Origin: Methanolobus psychrotolerans
GTDB taxonomy: Archaea > Halobacteriota > Methanosarcinia > Methanosarcinales > Methanosarcinaceae
Length of the DNA stretch: 64,000 bases
Direction of reading: 5' to 3'
NCBI RefSeq assembly: GCF_002243045.1
Contig: NZ_MBKP01000010.1
Location: 1 to 64,000 of the forward strand
Of the stretch, positions 9,069-18,613 are shown piece by piece; positions within the stretch are counted from its first letter, which is position 1, and every line of letters begins with the position of its first letter. The notes beneath the pieces were generated by a model that was not told the origin of the DNA, made no database searches, and was given only the letters and a program-made list of their open reading frames with translations. The translations under genes and the position numbers were made by a program.

Positions 9069-9896
9069 TCATTCAGCTGTTTTCCCATAGTTCATAATAG
9101 GTGTTTTGGGTGGCTTAATCCCCCTTTTATAGAATTCATTCCAGGTTCTCTGGGTTATATCAGATCTGAATATGAATTCGTTCCTAAGATCATTCACATA
9201 TGCTCTTGCTTTTAGACCTTTGTAGAAGGGATAATCGTTTAAAAGGATAACAACCGGCCGGGTGGGGCATATATACACGAATCTTGAAGTAACAACGGCT
9301 TCTCTAAATATCTTCATTGCCAGGTCTACGTCAGAATCGTTCTCTATATAGATATCAAGTGTTGCCATCATTTCCGGACTACCCGAGTTGCCGCTTGCCA
9401 CACATTGTGTAAAAATCAGATTGTTTGGAGCTGATACCAAACTATCATCCGGAGTAACAAGACGGGTAGCTCTAAGACCTATATCTTTTACTTCTCCATA
9501 ATAGCCACCCATCTCGATCCTGTCACCAACTTGATATGGTTTCTCCATTGTGACTATAATACCTCCTGCAATATCCTCAAAAAGGTTCCTCATACCAAAA
9601 CCAATTACAGCACCAATGAAACCACTAAATATAACTAGTTGGTTCAAGGAAAGTGCGAACACAGATGCCAAAATATAATAAACAGCCAGTGAATAGATCA
9701 GTACATTAGAAATAGAGATTATGCTCTTGAAATCTAACCTGTGCTTCCATGTTTTTTCCGATATTTTTGTCAGCAAAAATGCCACTATTTTTGAAAGAAT
9801 GACGGCAAAGATGATGATGAAAAAAGATAAAAATACGGTATTTAAATCAATGTTTTCAAAATTACTGACAATCGTCTTAACATCCACTTGAGCCAT
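9069..9896 (-). CDS. MscS-family mechanosensitive channel
   Basis: The 275-residue protein has three membrane helices (about 20-45, 60-85, 88-115). It continues with the glycine-rich pore region GFIGAVIGFGMRNLFEDIAGG and the MscS beta domain (KPYQVGDRIEMGG, GEVKDIGLRAT, VSAPNNLI). It would open under membrane tension to release ions and solutes. Its ATG at 9896 overlaps the TAA of the upstream ATPase by one base (TAATG), so the two are translated together. A GTG two codons earlier is an alternative start. The length is near that of small MscS proteins. The coupling to an ATPase is unusual. Confidence 0.93.
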   Translation of the reverse strand: MAQVDVKTIVSNFENIDLNTVFLSFFIIIFAVILSKIVAFLLTKISEKTWKHRLDFKSIISISNVLIYSLAVYYILASVFALSLNQLVIFSGFIGAVIGFGMRNLFEDIAGGIIVTMEKPYQVGDRIEMGGYYGEVKDIGLRATRLVTPDDSLVSAPNNLIFTQCVASGNSGSPEMMATLDIYIENDSDVDLAMKIFREAVVTSRFVYICPTRPVVILLNDYPFYKGLKARAYVNDLRNEFIFRSDITQRTWNEFYKRGIKPPKTPIMNYGKTAE

Positions 9897-10951
9897 TACC
9901 ACACCAACCGGATCTTCTCTAAGTATTTGATTACAACATACAGCTTTTCAGGCTTTACACTATAGTATTCATCATTTCTTACTATTAGGTTCTGATTAAG
10001 TATTTCAAATAATATTTTATTGATCGTAATTTCATCTACATTATGACTTCGATTCATTATGATTTCCAATTCTTCTTTTCTAATATGGCCCATAGACAAT
10101 ACAATACACAGAACAAATGCTCCGGTACCATCAAGATCTATGTCACCAAAATCACTGTTCATACTACTTGTTTTTATCAAGGGGTATTCTAACCATTTGT
10201 TCCATATCTCCGTTGCAACTCCTGGATTCCCGTGTGAGACATTTGTGAGTTCTTTGAATATGATAGATTCTGTGCTCTCATCTTCTTTTCTATGGAAAAG
10301 AAGCATTTTAAGGGCAGTGTAGTTGATTCGGAAACTGTATAGGTTTATTGTCCGATGAGTTATTTTCTCTGTTATTGGTATTTTAACCGGTGTAAATATT
10401 TTTGTATTTTTTTCATCACTATCATCTACAAATTGTATTTCGTTCTCTTCATATACTGAAAGTACGAATTTTTCCATATCTGCGGTATTCAGTGGTGGAA
10501 TCGTAATCTGTATGGGGAAATATTTGCCTATATCCAATACCTGCTCAAGATAAGTCCATGAGTGTAGATTCCATGTGGTTATGCAGAGTCTTTCGTCAGA
10601 GGAACGTATCATATTGAGAAACTCCTTGATGACATCAAATCCACCAATCTTTCTCATATACAGGTAATGGCAATTATCAAATACCATTATCTTTGTAGAA
10701 TTATCAGGCAGAGATATCTCTTCTTTACTATTGATTATAGATGAAAAAATGATTTTTGTCACTTCATGTGGGTGCATTTTGACGATTTCATCTACAAGTT
10801 CAGACTTCCCGGCATAAGGCAAAGCAATTATGGCGATGTTTAGCCTTTGGCCTGAGTCAAAATCAGATATAGCTTTTTGAATGGTTGCAATTGTTTCGTC
10901 CAGACCAAGCACCAAAGTTTCTATAGCTTCTTCTGTATTTGATGTAACCAT
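9896..10951 (-). CDS. P-loop ATPase coupled to MscS
   Basis: The 351-residue soluble protein has a Walker A-like loop ALPYAGKSE (43-51) in which the first glycine is Ala. It also has a Walker B-like strand KIMVFDNC (87-94), ending Asp-Asn. The middle resembles AAA/STAND-type ATPases (ITTWNLHSW, then a predicted sensor and small helical domain). The last 100 residues look like winged-helix repeats (HIRKEELEIIMNRSHNVDEITINKIL). ATG 10951 is preferred over the GTG at 10993 because GGGACGAG lies upstream of it and family-like sequence starts there. The stop overlaps mscS. It could sense a signal and gate or place the channel. No described system matches. Confidence 0.7.
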   Translation of the reverse strand: MVTSNTEEAIETLVLGLDETIATIQKAISDFDSGQRLNIAIIALPYAGKSELVDEIVKMHPHEVTKIIFSSIINSKEEISLPDNSTKIMVFDNCHYLYMRKIGGFDVIKEFLNMIRSSDERLCITTWNLHSWTYLEQVLDIGKYFPIQITIPPLNTADMEKFVLSVYEENEIQFVDDSDEKNTKIFTPVKIPITEKITHRTINLYSFRINYTALKMLLFHRKEDESTESIIFKELTNVSHGNPGVATEIWNKWLEYPLIKTSSMNSDFGDIDLDGTGAFVLCIVLSMGHIRKEELEIIMNRSHNVDEITINKILFEILNQNLIVRNDEYYSVKPEKLYVVIKYLEKIRLVW

Positions 10952-11050
10952 AATACTCGTCCCTACACTTAGTATTGCTACTGTTCCTGACACAATTGAA
11001 AAAAGATGTCTTGAAGATACAACATAAACCCTAAAAAAACAAGGTCGTAC

Positions 11051-11060
11051 AATTATAAAT
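11051..11060 (-). promoter_or_regulatory. TATA box of the ATPase-mscS operon
   Basis: Read on the minus strand the element is ATTTATAATT, about 100 nt before the ATPase ATG. Transcription would start near 11030, leaving a leader of about 80 nt. The rest of 10952-11176 holds no recognisable gene. Confidence 0.5.
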
Positions 11061-11176
11061 AGTCCTTGATTAAGTGGATTCAGAATGTGGAAAAATAGAA
11101 GCTAAAAATAGATTTGAATGCGGAAAATAGATAATGGCCTTATATACGTTTTAAATTAAAATAATCAAATACTAGG

Positions 11177-12550
11177 TCACACTGGCTCCCCTGGAATATC
11201 TCCCATAATCTCATATGAGATCTTCCTGTAGAGTGCCAGGTATTCTTCGGTGGGTTCCATGTCGTATTCGGAGCGGATGTTGTAACACTTGTTAAAGGGC
11301 TTGCCTTCCGGTGGGTTTTTGAGGCGGTCGGCGTATTTGGAGTAGATCTTGGCTACAAGTTTGTTAGCTTCGGAGAGGGTTAGGTGGGTCGCCATTTGTG
11401 CCATCTCGCCCATGAAACGGGATTCCAGCCCGGAGGAATGGTCAGGAGCACTTCCAAGGTGGCCTGTGGGTCCAAGGAGCATGTTCCTGCCACACACAGT
11501 GTCGCCGATTGCCTGTGCAGCGGTTTCGTAGAACATCATATCGGTACAGATGCCGGCCGCGTTCCAGTAGTACCTTGCAGTATAATAATTCATATTCCTG
11601 GAAATAGCAAGCGATGCCATGTTGGATGCCCAGAGTATTTCCCTTGCAGAGGATGAGCCTGTTTCAGCATGAACTGCACCGGATGCATGTATGCTGGAGT
11701 GTGCCAATACCTTTGATTGCAGGGTCTCGGCCACATCTATGATAGCAAGTCCCTCCGGGGAGCCGATGCACGGTCCACCAAAAACAGGCACTTGGCCTGA
11801 AATATAGTGATTACCATGTTCCTGATGATAGATGCACTTTGACAGGGTTTCATAATCCACTTTCAGATCATCCATGTAGACTTCCTGGGGGTCAGCGCTT
11901 GAGTAAAGCTCATCAGATGACACAAGAAGGGATGATGTTGTAAGTGTAGAAGTGCTTGGGCCCATAAGTGTGAGTCCTTCTCTGCCAGCTATTTTGGTGG
12001 CCAGTCTTTCATTTCTCGATGCTTTGAGTACCGCAAGCATCTCCAAAGGGCTCTTGGGTTGTATGTACTCCCCGCCAAACTGTTTCATAGCTCCGCTGTA
12101 GATTCCCTGCACAACATTTTCCTGCACAGAGCTTAGATTAATGTAAAGGAAATTCTCCTCTGATACGCTTCCGCCCATTGGTCCACCGATGATAATTGGT
12201 GGAAATGAAGCCATAGGGTAGCGGTTTGGCACCACTACTTTTTCCTTAAGTCTTCCTATCTCAAGAGGGTTTGTGGTGTTCAGAGCCTTTAAAATATCTT
12301 CTTCATCAATATTTATAATTCTCTGGGTGCTCCTGCAGAATATCCCCACAGAATGGAGAAGTTCAATACCGGCTTCAAACACAGCATCTGCAGCATCAAG
12401 GTCATCAGGTACGAAAACATCCGGATCGTATTCTATATCGTATTTAAGGGCCAATTCTTCTGATTTTTTGAAAACTTTGATGTCATGCTCCTTTTCTGTT
12501 CGTTTATCCCCTCCAATTGCATATTTGAGGTATTTGTAAATGTTTTGCAT
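11177..12550 (-). CDS. MtmB paralogue lacking pyrrolysine
   Basis: The 457-residue protein aligns over its whole length with MtmB (458 residues), including GFEAGIELLHSVGIFC-like, IIIGGPMGGSVSEENF, IQPKSPLEML, VPVFGG, SSAREILW, ICTDMMFYETAAQ and GLESRFMGEMA. There is no UAG. Where MtmB has Pyl202 this protein has Met196 (GLTLMGPSTS). Glu259 aligns with Gly252, Gln333 with Tyr327 and Tyr335 with Trp329. The amine-binding site is thus replaced while the TIM-barrel scaffold is kept. ATG 12550 sits 7 nt after GGAG; an ATG six bases upstream is too close to it. It is divergent from mtbA and has no corrinoid gene beside it. It may methylate from a different substrate or be non-catalytic. Confidence 0.88.
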   Translation of the reverse strand: MQNIYKYLKYAIGGDKRTEKEHDIKVFKKSEELALKYDIEYDPDVFVPDDLDAADAVFEAGIELLHSVGIFCRSTQRIINIDEEDILKALNTTNPLEIGRLKEKVVVPNRYPMASFPPIIIGGPMGGSVSEENFLYINLSSVQENVVQGIYSGAMKQFGGEYIQPKSPLEMLAVLKASRNERLATKIAGREGLTLMGPSTSTLTTSSLLVSSDELYSSADPQEVYMDDLKVDYETLSKCIYHQEHGNHYISGQVPVFGGPCIGSPEGLAIIDVAETLQSKVLAHSSIHASGAVHAETGSSSAREILWASNMASLAISRNMNYYTARYYWNAAGICTDMMFYETAAQAIGDTVCGRNMLLGPTGHLGSAPDHSSGLESRFMGEMAQMATHLTLSEANKLVAKIYSKYADRLKNPPEGKPFNKCYNIRSEYDMEPTEEYLALYRKISYEIMGDIPGEPV

Positions 12551-12851
12551 GTTCATTCTCCTTTTAGAAAATAATAGCCCTTTCAAATGGTAACTGATGA
12601 ATTGTAGTTTTTCTGTAATGTAGTGATTTGCTTCATATACTTATATTTTACTCTATGTGCTCTCTATTCTCTATATAAGTGAGTTTTTTAGGGAATCAAC
12701 ATGCTCTAACATAATTTCGATAGCATTATACAGAATCAGTACACTTTCTTTGCAGATCACTCTATATATACATTTCTTTTGTGACATCGTAATAATATCA
12801 ATAATTGATTACATTTTGTCTAATACTGACGTTGTTTATCTATTTGCCCAG

Positions 12852-12949
12852 TACGATTTTGTGCAATGTGATGATTTTTTACTTCTTCTTTAGATACGAT
12901 TGTGCGCCTTCTTAGGACCAAATATTTATATTTTGTGTACGATGTGCAC
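12852..12949. repeat. Three TACGAT-TGTGC repeats spaced exactly 43 bp
   Basis: TACGAT starts at 12852, 12895 and 12938, each followed within 0-2 bases by TGTGC or its overlap (TACGATTTTGTGC, TACGATTGTGC, TACGATGTGC). The two intervals are both 43 bp, about four helical turns, so all copies face the same side of the DNA. The sequence between the copies is not repeated. This is what a regulator-binding array looks like. Confidence 0.6.
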
Positions 12950-13182
12950 TTATTCTTTATTCTCATTCATTAATGATAATCTACATATATTGTTAAAGTA
13001 ACTTTCACTACATATCTATTTATTTACGTATGTAATCACTAAAAACGCAATTTAGTGACATTATCGTTTCTTTCTATTCTTCTTTTTATTTATTTTGTAA
13101 TTGTGGGCTGATCTCCTATTTATGCCTTTCCAGCCTCCTTTTTTGTTACCATATTTATACTTAACTGTCATCTGATGAAAAA

Positions 13183-13190
13183 ATATATAT
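13183..13190 (+). promoter_or_regulatory. TATA box of mtbA
   Basis: ATATATAT, preceded by an A-run, is about 50 nt before the mtbA ATG, with predicted transcription start near 13213. The ribosome site AGGAG at 13224-13228 is 9 nt before ATG 13238. Confidence 0.65.
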
Positions 13191-13237
13191 CCTAGTTTGT
13201 CCCATTTGAGATATATTACACTTAGGAGATTCGATTT

Positions 13238-14257
13238 ATGACAGAATATACCCCAAAAGAAAGATTATCCCGTGCATTAACAGGTCAGCCTGTTGACCGT
13301 ATGCCTGCTGTCTCAGTAACTCAGACAGGAACCGTAGAACAAATGGAAGCTTGTGGCTCTTTCTGGCCTGAAGCAAACAATGACGCTGAAAAAATGGCAA
13401 CACTTGCCGAAGCTGGTCACACTGTAGTAGGATTTGAAGCAGTGCGTGTGCCATTTGACATCACCGCAGAGGCAGAGTTCTTCGGCTGTGAGATCAAGGC
13501 AGGTACAAAAGAACAGCAGCCATCTGTTGTCGGTCATGTTGTAAAGACTGTTGAAGACATTGAAAAACTCAAAGGATACGACCTTAGCGAAGGAAGGGTC
13601 GGTGTCGTTTGCGATGCTATTAAGATACTTGCAGATAAGTATGGTAATGAACTTCCTATCATGGGCAGTATGATCGGTCCTTTCTCTCTTGCCCAGCACA
13701 TCAACGGTGACGAATGGTTCATGGCAATTTTCACAGACGAGGCATTTAGTCTTGCTCTCATGGAATTCACAACCGGGTTCTGTGCTGCATATGCAGAGAA
13801 AATGGTAGAAAGTGGTGCAGACACCATGGTCATCATTGACCCGACAGCAAGCTACCAGCTCATTGGTGCTGAGTTCTACGAGAAGTTCGTGGTTCCTTTC
13901 CACAGGAAAATAGCTGATGCAATGCATAAGCTTAACGTGCCTGTAGTATTGCATATCTGTGGTGATACCACTCAGGGTCTTGCACTCATGGAATCATCCG
14001 GTGTTGACGGTATAAGTGTTGACCAAAATGTTGATGCTGCAGTCGCTGTGGGCAAAGTAGAAAAGTCAGTCATTATCGGAAACCTTGACCCTGTCAATAT
14101 GCTCTGGAACAAGACGCCTGAAGAGATCAAAGCACAGTCACAGAAAGTCATTGATGCAGGAATAGGTCTGCTTGCCCCAGGTTGCGGTATTGTGAGCAAG
14201 ACACCAACAGTGAACTTACAGGCAATGATAGAAATGGCAAAGAGCCACAAATATTGA
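13238..14257 (+). CDS. mtbA: Methylcobamide:CoM methyltransferase MtbA
   Basis: MtbA takes the methyl group from methylated MtmC, MtbC or MttC and gives it to coenzyme M. This 339-residue member of the UroD/MtaA fold has the zinc ligands His239 and Cys241 (LHICGDTT) and Cys316 ([11 protein letters not shown]), the His-x-Cys-xn-Cys pattern of the family. The methylamine-specific identity (MtbA rather than MtaA) is inferred from the neighbouring methylamine genes and overall sequence. It is monocistronic, divergent from the MtmB paralogue, with its own TATA box and a clear AGGAG site. Confidence 0.92.
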   Translation: MTEYTPKERLSRALTGQPVDRMPAVSVTQTGTVEQMEACGSFWPEANNDAEKMATLAEAGHTVVGFEAVRVPFDITAEAEFFGCEIKAGTKEQQPSVVGHVVKTVEDIEKLKGYDLSEGRVGVVCDAIKILADKYGNELPIMGSMIGPFSLAQHINGDEWFMAIFTDEAFSLALMEFTTGFCAAYAEKMVESGADTMVIIDPTASYQLIGAEFYEKFVVPFHRKIADAMHKLNVPVVLHICGDTTQGLALMESSGVDGISVDQNVDAAVAVGKVEKSVIIGNLDPVNMLWNKTPEEIKAQSQKVIDAGIGLLAPGCGIVSKTPTVNLQAMIEMAKSHKY

Positions 14258-14389
14258 TTGTAAACCCTATTTCACCTTCGTGGCATCTGTCAGATTTTCA
14301 GAATATTAGGCAGATGTCTGCTACTTTTTTCTTTTGTCATTTTACTTTTCCACACATTTATATATACTGAAAATCTACTAAACCCCAAG

Positions 14390-15343
14390 ATGTCCCGCAG
14401 AAAACAGAATGATATTGAGCAGAATGATACTGGTATCACGGATTTCAAGAGCCTGCTGAAAAAGCAGGGATATAGTCTTGCTGGCAGGCATAGCGCTGTC
14501 AAGACATGCCTGTGGCTTCGAAGATCTATTAAAGATGAAGGCGAGTGTTATAAGTCCGTTTTCTATGGTATCCATTCGCATCGTTGCCTTCAGATGACTC
14601 CCACTCTCATGTGTAACCAGAAGTGTCTGCACTGCTGGAGGCCTACGGAAGTGGATGTGCCCATGCCAGTTGGATGGGACTCTCCAGTGGAAATAGTGGG
14701 GTCTTCAATAGAATCCCAGAGAAAACTCATATCCGGTTTTGGAGGTTCTGCTCCTCTTGAACGCTGGCAGGAAGGAAATGACCCAAAGCATGTTGCCATC
14801 TCTCTTTCAGGCGAACCGACTCTTTTTCCTCATCTTCATGAACTCGTAGACGAATTCAACAAACAGGGATTCACTACTTTTGTTGTAAGTAATGGGACTG
14901 TTCCCGAAATGATAGCAAAGATAAATCCTTCCCAGTTATACATGAGCCTTGATGCCCCCGAAAGGGAAACATACGAAAAGGTCTGTCTTCCCAAATCTCT
15001 TTCCTTGTGGGATAATATTCTCAGGTCTCTTGAGATACTTAAAAGCAAAGAAACCAGAACCGTAATTCGTATAACACTTATCAAGGGTGTCAATATGTTC
15101 AACTCAAAAGGTTTTGCAGAACTGATAAAGATAGCAGAACCTGATTACATAGAAGTTAAAGCTTACATGCATCTTGGTTTTTCCAGAAAGAGATTACCTC
15201 GTGAAGCAATGCCTTCCCATAGTGAGGTAATGGAGTTCTCAAAAGAGCTGGCAGAGCATCTTGATTATAAGATTGCAGGAGATGTAGAAGTCAGCAGGGT
15301 TGTCCTGCTTTCAAAAGATGGTTCTGTTTCCCATCTTATGTAG
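14390..15343 (+). CDS. taw1: 4-demethylwyosine synthase Taw1 (TYW1)
   Basis: Taw1 condenses pyruvate carbons onto N1-methylguanosine 37 of tRNA-Phe to make the tricyclic wyosine base. The radical-SAM motif is CNQKCLHC (Cys75, 79, 82). The second iron-sulfur cluster ligands Cys40, Cys53 and Cys66 show the 13-residue spacing seen in archaeal TYW1. LSGEPTLFPHL is the SAM-binding region. A TATA element at about 14353-14362 lies close to the ATG, so the leader is short. The gene ends in UAG; reading through would add 19 residues before another UAG. Confidence 0.93.
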   Translation: MSRRKQNDIEQNDTGITDFKSLLKKQGYSLAGRHSAVKTCLWLRRSIKDEGECYKSVFYGIHSHRCLQMTPTLMCNQKCLHCWRPTEVDVPMPVGWDSPVEIVGSSIESQRKLISGFGGSAPLERWQEGNDPKHVAISLSGEPTLFPHLHELVDEFNKQGFTTFVVSNGTVPEMIAKINPSQLYMSLDAPERETYEKVCLPKSLSLWDNILRSLEILKSKETRTVIRITLIKGVNMFNSKGFAELIKIAEPDYIEVKAYMHLGFSRKRLPREAMPSHSEVMEFSKELAEHLDYKIAGDVEVSRVVLLSKDGSVSHLM

Positions 15344-15475
15344 CAAATATGCATTTATTGTGAAGAGTTAACAATGTCGACCTGTCACAACTTATATTTA
15401 TAGCAACGCATACATAAGCAACAAAAATAATCGAAGATATAGATAATCTCTTTATTTCATTGGAGTATTCACACA

Positions 15476-16720
15476 ATGTCAGAACAATCCGCTCATTCAA
15501 AATATGAATTCAAAAAGAAATTAGAGGAGCTGCGCACCAAAAAAGGACGTGGTACCGAACTTATTTCTTTGTATATCCCTCCCACAAAGCAAATATCCGA
15601 TGTTACATCCCAGCTCAGGACCGAGCACGGCCAGGCTGCCAACATCAAATCCAAGGTAACACGTGATAACGTGCAGGGTGCACTGGAATCCTTGCTTTCA
15701 AGACTTAGGTATGTGGAAGTTCCTGAGAACGGTATTGTCTTTTTCACAGGAGCTGTAGACATAGGCGCAAATAAGACCGACATGCAGACTACCATACTCG
15801 AGCCACCGATGCCTATTGTCACATACAGATACCATTGTGACTCCGCATTTTTCCTTGAACCACTTGAAGAAATGCTAAGGGATGCAAAGACATACGGTCT
15901 GCTGGTCCTTGACAGAAGAGAGGCAGCTGTAGGTCTTCTTGTTGGTAAGCACATAGAACATTTCAGGACTCTCACTTCAACTGTCCCCGGAAAACAGAGA
16001 AAAGGAGGTCAGAGTGCTCACAGGTTCCAGCAATTGAGGCTCATTGCCATTCATGAGTTCTACAAACGCATCGGTGAAGCTGCAAGCGAAGTATTCCTGA
16101 CGGTCAACCATAAAGATTTTGAAGGTGTTCTTATAGGCGGTCCGTCTCCAACCAAGGAAGAATTCGAATCAGGAGAGTTCCTGCACCACGAGATCCAGAA
16201 AAAGGTCCTGGGTCTTTTCGACGTTGCATACACCGATGAAGCAGGACTTCCAGAACTTGTCAATGCTGCCAGTGAAAGGCTTTCAGACATAGATCTCATG
16301 GTTGAGAAAAAGCTCATGCAGCGATTTTTTGTAGAATTGGTATCTGATTCAGGAAAAGCTGCCTATGGTGAGGTTCATGTTCGTAACAACCTGAACATCG
16401 GTGCAGTGGAAGTACTGATGATATCCGAAGGCCTGAGGGCAGAAAGACTTACCCTGAAATGTCCTAATGGGGATTATGAAGGTAAGATAACCCGCAATTT
16501 CAAGCCGGGAGATCAGGATACTTCCGGAGGATCATGTCCGGTCTGTAACAGCAATCTTGAGATAGTTGAAAAGGTTGACATAGTTGATGAACTCTCAGAA
16601 CTTGCAGACCAGATGGCTACAAGGGTAGAGTTCATATCCACTGACTTTGATGAAGGTTCCCAGCTCTTCAACGCATTTGGCGGTATAGTGGCAATATTGC
16701 GATTCAATACCGGTGTCTGA
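15476..16720 (+). CDS. prf1: Peptide chain release factor aRF1
   Basis: aRF1 recognises stop codons and triggers peptide release. The 414-residue protein has NIKS (56-59) and YHCDSAF (119-125, the YxCxxxF motif) in the stop-reading domain and GGQ (177-179) for hydrolysis. All three are canonical, so nothing visible predicts loss of UAG recognition. In this pyrrolysine-using cell aRF1 must therefore compete with tRNA-Pyl at UAG. A TATA element lies near 15389-15398. argS follows after 20 nt. Confidence 0.96.
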   Translation: MSEQSAHSKYEFKKKLEELRTKKGRGTELISLYIPPTKQISDVTSQLRTEHGQAANIKSKVTRDNVQGALESLLSRLRYVEVPENGIVFFTGAVDIGANKTDMQTTILEPPMPIVTYRYHCDSAFFLEPLEEMLRDAKTYGLLVLDRREAAVGLLVGKHIEHFRTLTSTVPGKQRKGGQSAHRFQQLRLIAIHEFYKRIGEAASEVFLTVNHKDFEGVLIGGPSPTKEEFESGEFLHHEIQKKVLGLFDVAYTDEAGLPELVNAASERLSDIDLMVEKKLMQRFFVELVSDSGKAAYGEVHVRNNLNIGAVEVLMISEGLRAERLTLKCPNGDYEGKITRNFKPGDQDTSGGSCPVCNSNLEIVEKVDIVDELSELADQMATRVEFISTDFDEGSQLFNAFGGIVAILRFNTGV

Positions 16721-16740
16721 TCAGTTGATTAATATTGTAG

Positions 16741-18453
16741 GTGTTATCTTTGTTCCTCGAATTTAAAAAACAGGTTACTGTGGCTCTTGAAAATGCCCTT
16801 GCATCCCTTGGTCTTGAAACAGATGATCTTGGACTTGAGCCATCCCAGCATGCGGATATTGCTTCAAAGGTCGCTTTCAGGCTGGCTTCTAAGGCTAAGA
16901 GCAATCCTAAAGAGCTTGCTGAAAAAATAGTTGCTGCTATCGAATTACCAGAAGGTTCCCTAATAGGTGATATCAAAACCACAGGTCCTTACATAAACAT
17001 AACTGCAGGACGAAATTATGTAGATGATACGGTCCTTCGCATACTTGAAGAGAAAAATGCTTTTGGTGGCGGTTTCTGCCAGGGCAGGATTTTACTGGAG
17101 CACACGTCTGCCAATCCTAATGGTCCCCTTCACGTGGGACACATACGCAATTCCATAATAGGTGACACACTTGTTCGTATACTCAAAAAGGCAGGCTATG
17201 AAGTCGAGACCCAGTACTATGTCAATGATATGGGTCGCCAGATAGCTATTGTCTCATGGGCTTTCTCACAGTTCGAGTTTGACCGGTCAAGAAAACCGGA
17301 CCATGCAATAGCAGACGTTTATATCAAGGCAAATGTAGTGCTTAACGAGCACCCTGAAAAGGCGGCTGAGATTGATAAGCGCATGCAGCTTGTGGAAAGT
17401 GGCGATGAAGAAACCATCAAAAGCTTCGATGAAGCTGTAAGTCTTGCAATTTCAGGCATCAAGCAAACGCTTTTACGTATGAATGTCAGTCATGACAGTT
17501 TCCCGCATGAATCAGGTTTCATCCGTTCAGGTGCAGTTTCCAGAATAGTCGAGGAAGTAAAGGCTACCGGAAGAACTGAAGTGGATAACGGTGCCCTTGT
17601 GGTCGACCTTTCGGATTATGGTTTTGAAAAGACCCTCGTCATACAACGTACTGATGGAACCTCCCTCTATACAACACGTGACCTTGCCTACCATGAGTGG
17701 AAAGGCGAGCGTGCAGACAGGATGATAGATGTACTGGGAGCAGACCACAAACTCATCTCCGGTCAGCTCAAGGCAACTCTCAATGCTATAGGCAAGCCTG
17801 AGCCAGAAGTCGTAATTTTTGAGTTCGTCTCACTTCCAGAAGGTTCCATGAGTACCCGCCGTGGCAAGTTCATTTCTGCTGATGACCTGCTTGACCAGAT
17901 CGAGAAACAGGCATATGTTGAAGTTGAGAAACGCAGGCCTGAGATGCCGGACGAGTTCAAGAAAGAGGTTGCAGACATGGTGGGAATTGGTGCTGTCAGG
18001 TATGACATTGTGAAAGTCTCCCCGGAGAAGTCAACGGTTTTCAACTGGGAAGAGGCACTTGACTTTGAGAAACAGGGCGCTCCTTTTATACAATATTCCT
18101 ATGCCCGTGCATGTAATATACTTAAAAAAGCAGAGGAAGAAGGCAAATGGGACCCAACCCAGAAGATTGATCCTTCACTTCTTACCGAGGATACGGAAAT
18201 AGACCTCATTAAGAAAATGGCATCCTTTGACAGTATCATAGACCTTTGTGCAAGGGATTTGAAACCACATACAATAGCTATCTATTCCAGGGAACTTGCA
18301 GATTCCTTCAATCAGTTCTACAGGTTTGTGCCAGTGGTAAGCGCTGAAGAAGATGACATAAGGGCAAGCAGGCTGGCTCTTGTGAACTGTGCAAAGATAG
18401 TTCTTTCAAATGCTCTTGATACACTTGGTATCGGTGCACCTGAATCAATGTGA
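16741..18453 (+). CDS. argS: Arginyl-tRNA synthetase
   Basis: Class I synthetase of 570 residues. It has the N-terminal Add-1 domain (about 1-105), the HIGH motif as HVGH in NPNGPLHVGHIRNS, the KMSKS-like SMSTRRGK, and the C-terminal DALR anticodon domain ending SNALDTLGIGAPESM. The start is GTG 16741, 20 nt after prf1; a TTG four codons on is possible, because no strong ribosome site separates them. Probably cotranscribed with prf1. Confidence 0.96.
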   Translation: MLSLFLEFKKQVTVALENALASLGLETDDLGLEPSQHADIASKVAFRLASKAKSNPKELAEKIVAAIELPEGSLIGDIKTTGPYINITAGRNYVDDTVLRILEEKNAFGGGFCQGRILLEHTSANPNGPLHVGHIRNSIIGDTLVRILKKAGYEVETQYYVNDMGRQIAIVSWAFSQFEFDRSRKPDHAIADVYIKANVVLNEHPEKAAEIDKRMQLVESGDEETIKSFDEAVSLAISGIKQTLLRMNVSHDSFPHESGFIRSGAVSRIVEEVKATGRTEVDNGALVVDLSDYGFEKTLVIQRTDGTSLYTTRDLAYHEWKGERADRMIDVLGADHKLISGQLKATLNAIGKPEPEVVIFEFVSLPEGSMSTRRGKFISADDLLDQIEKQAYVEVEKRRPEMPDEFKKEVADMVGIGAVRYDIVKVSPEKSTVFNWEEALDFEKQGAPFIQYSYARACNILKKAEEEGKWDPTQKIDPSLLTEDTEIDLIKKMASFDSIIDLCARDLKPHTIAIYSRELADSFNQFYRFVPVVSAEEDDIRASRLALVNCAKIVLSNALDTLGIGAPESM

Positions 18454-18613
18454 GAAAGTGGTCCCTTCTCATAGATTCTTTTTTGGTAACTATTCAGCCT
18501 CCCTCCAACAAAAAAGTAAAAATCAATATACTATGACTTCATTTTAACATTCAGAATAAAAGTTCTGTTGATCTGAGGAAAAATAATCTTCTTCGCTAAT
18601 CCGGGAAATTACC

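Larger units (their letters stand above)
12551..13237. other. 687-bp intergenic region between the MtmB paralogue and mtbA
   Basis: No gene is supported; the short frames in it are unconvincing and very hydrophobic or broken. It holds two divergent promoters. On the minus side, TATA-like runs lie at 12640-12650 and 12671-12680. On the plus side one lies at 13183-13190. It also holds three phased repeats at 12852-12949. The length and AT content suggest a regulatory region. Confidence 0.6.

Noticed and set aside
12657-12893. 78-aa open frame in the mtmB-paralogue/mtbA intergenic region
   Set aside because: Low-complexity hydrophobic composition from AT-rich DNA, and no ribosome site.
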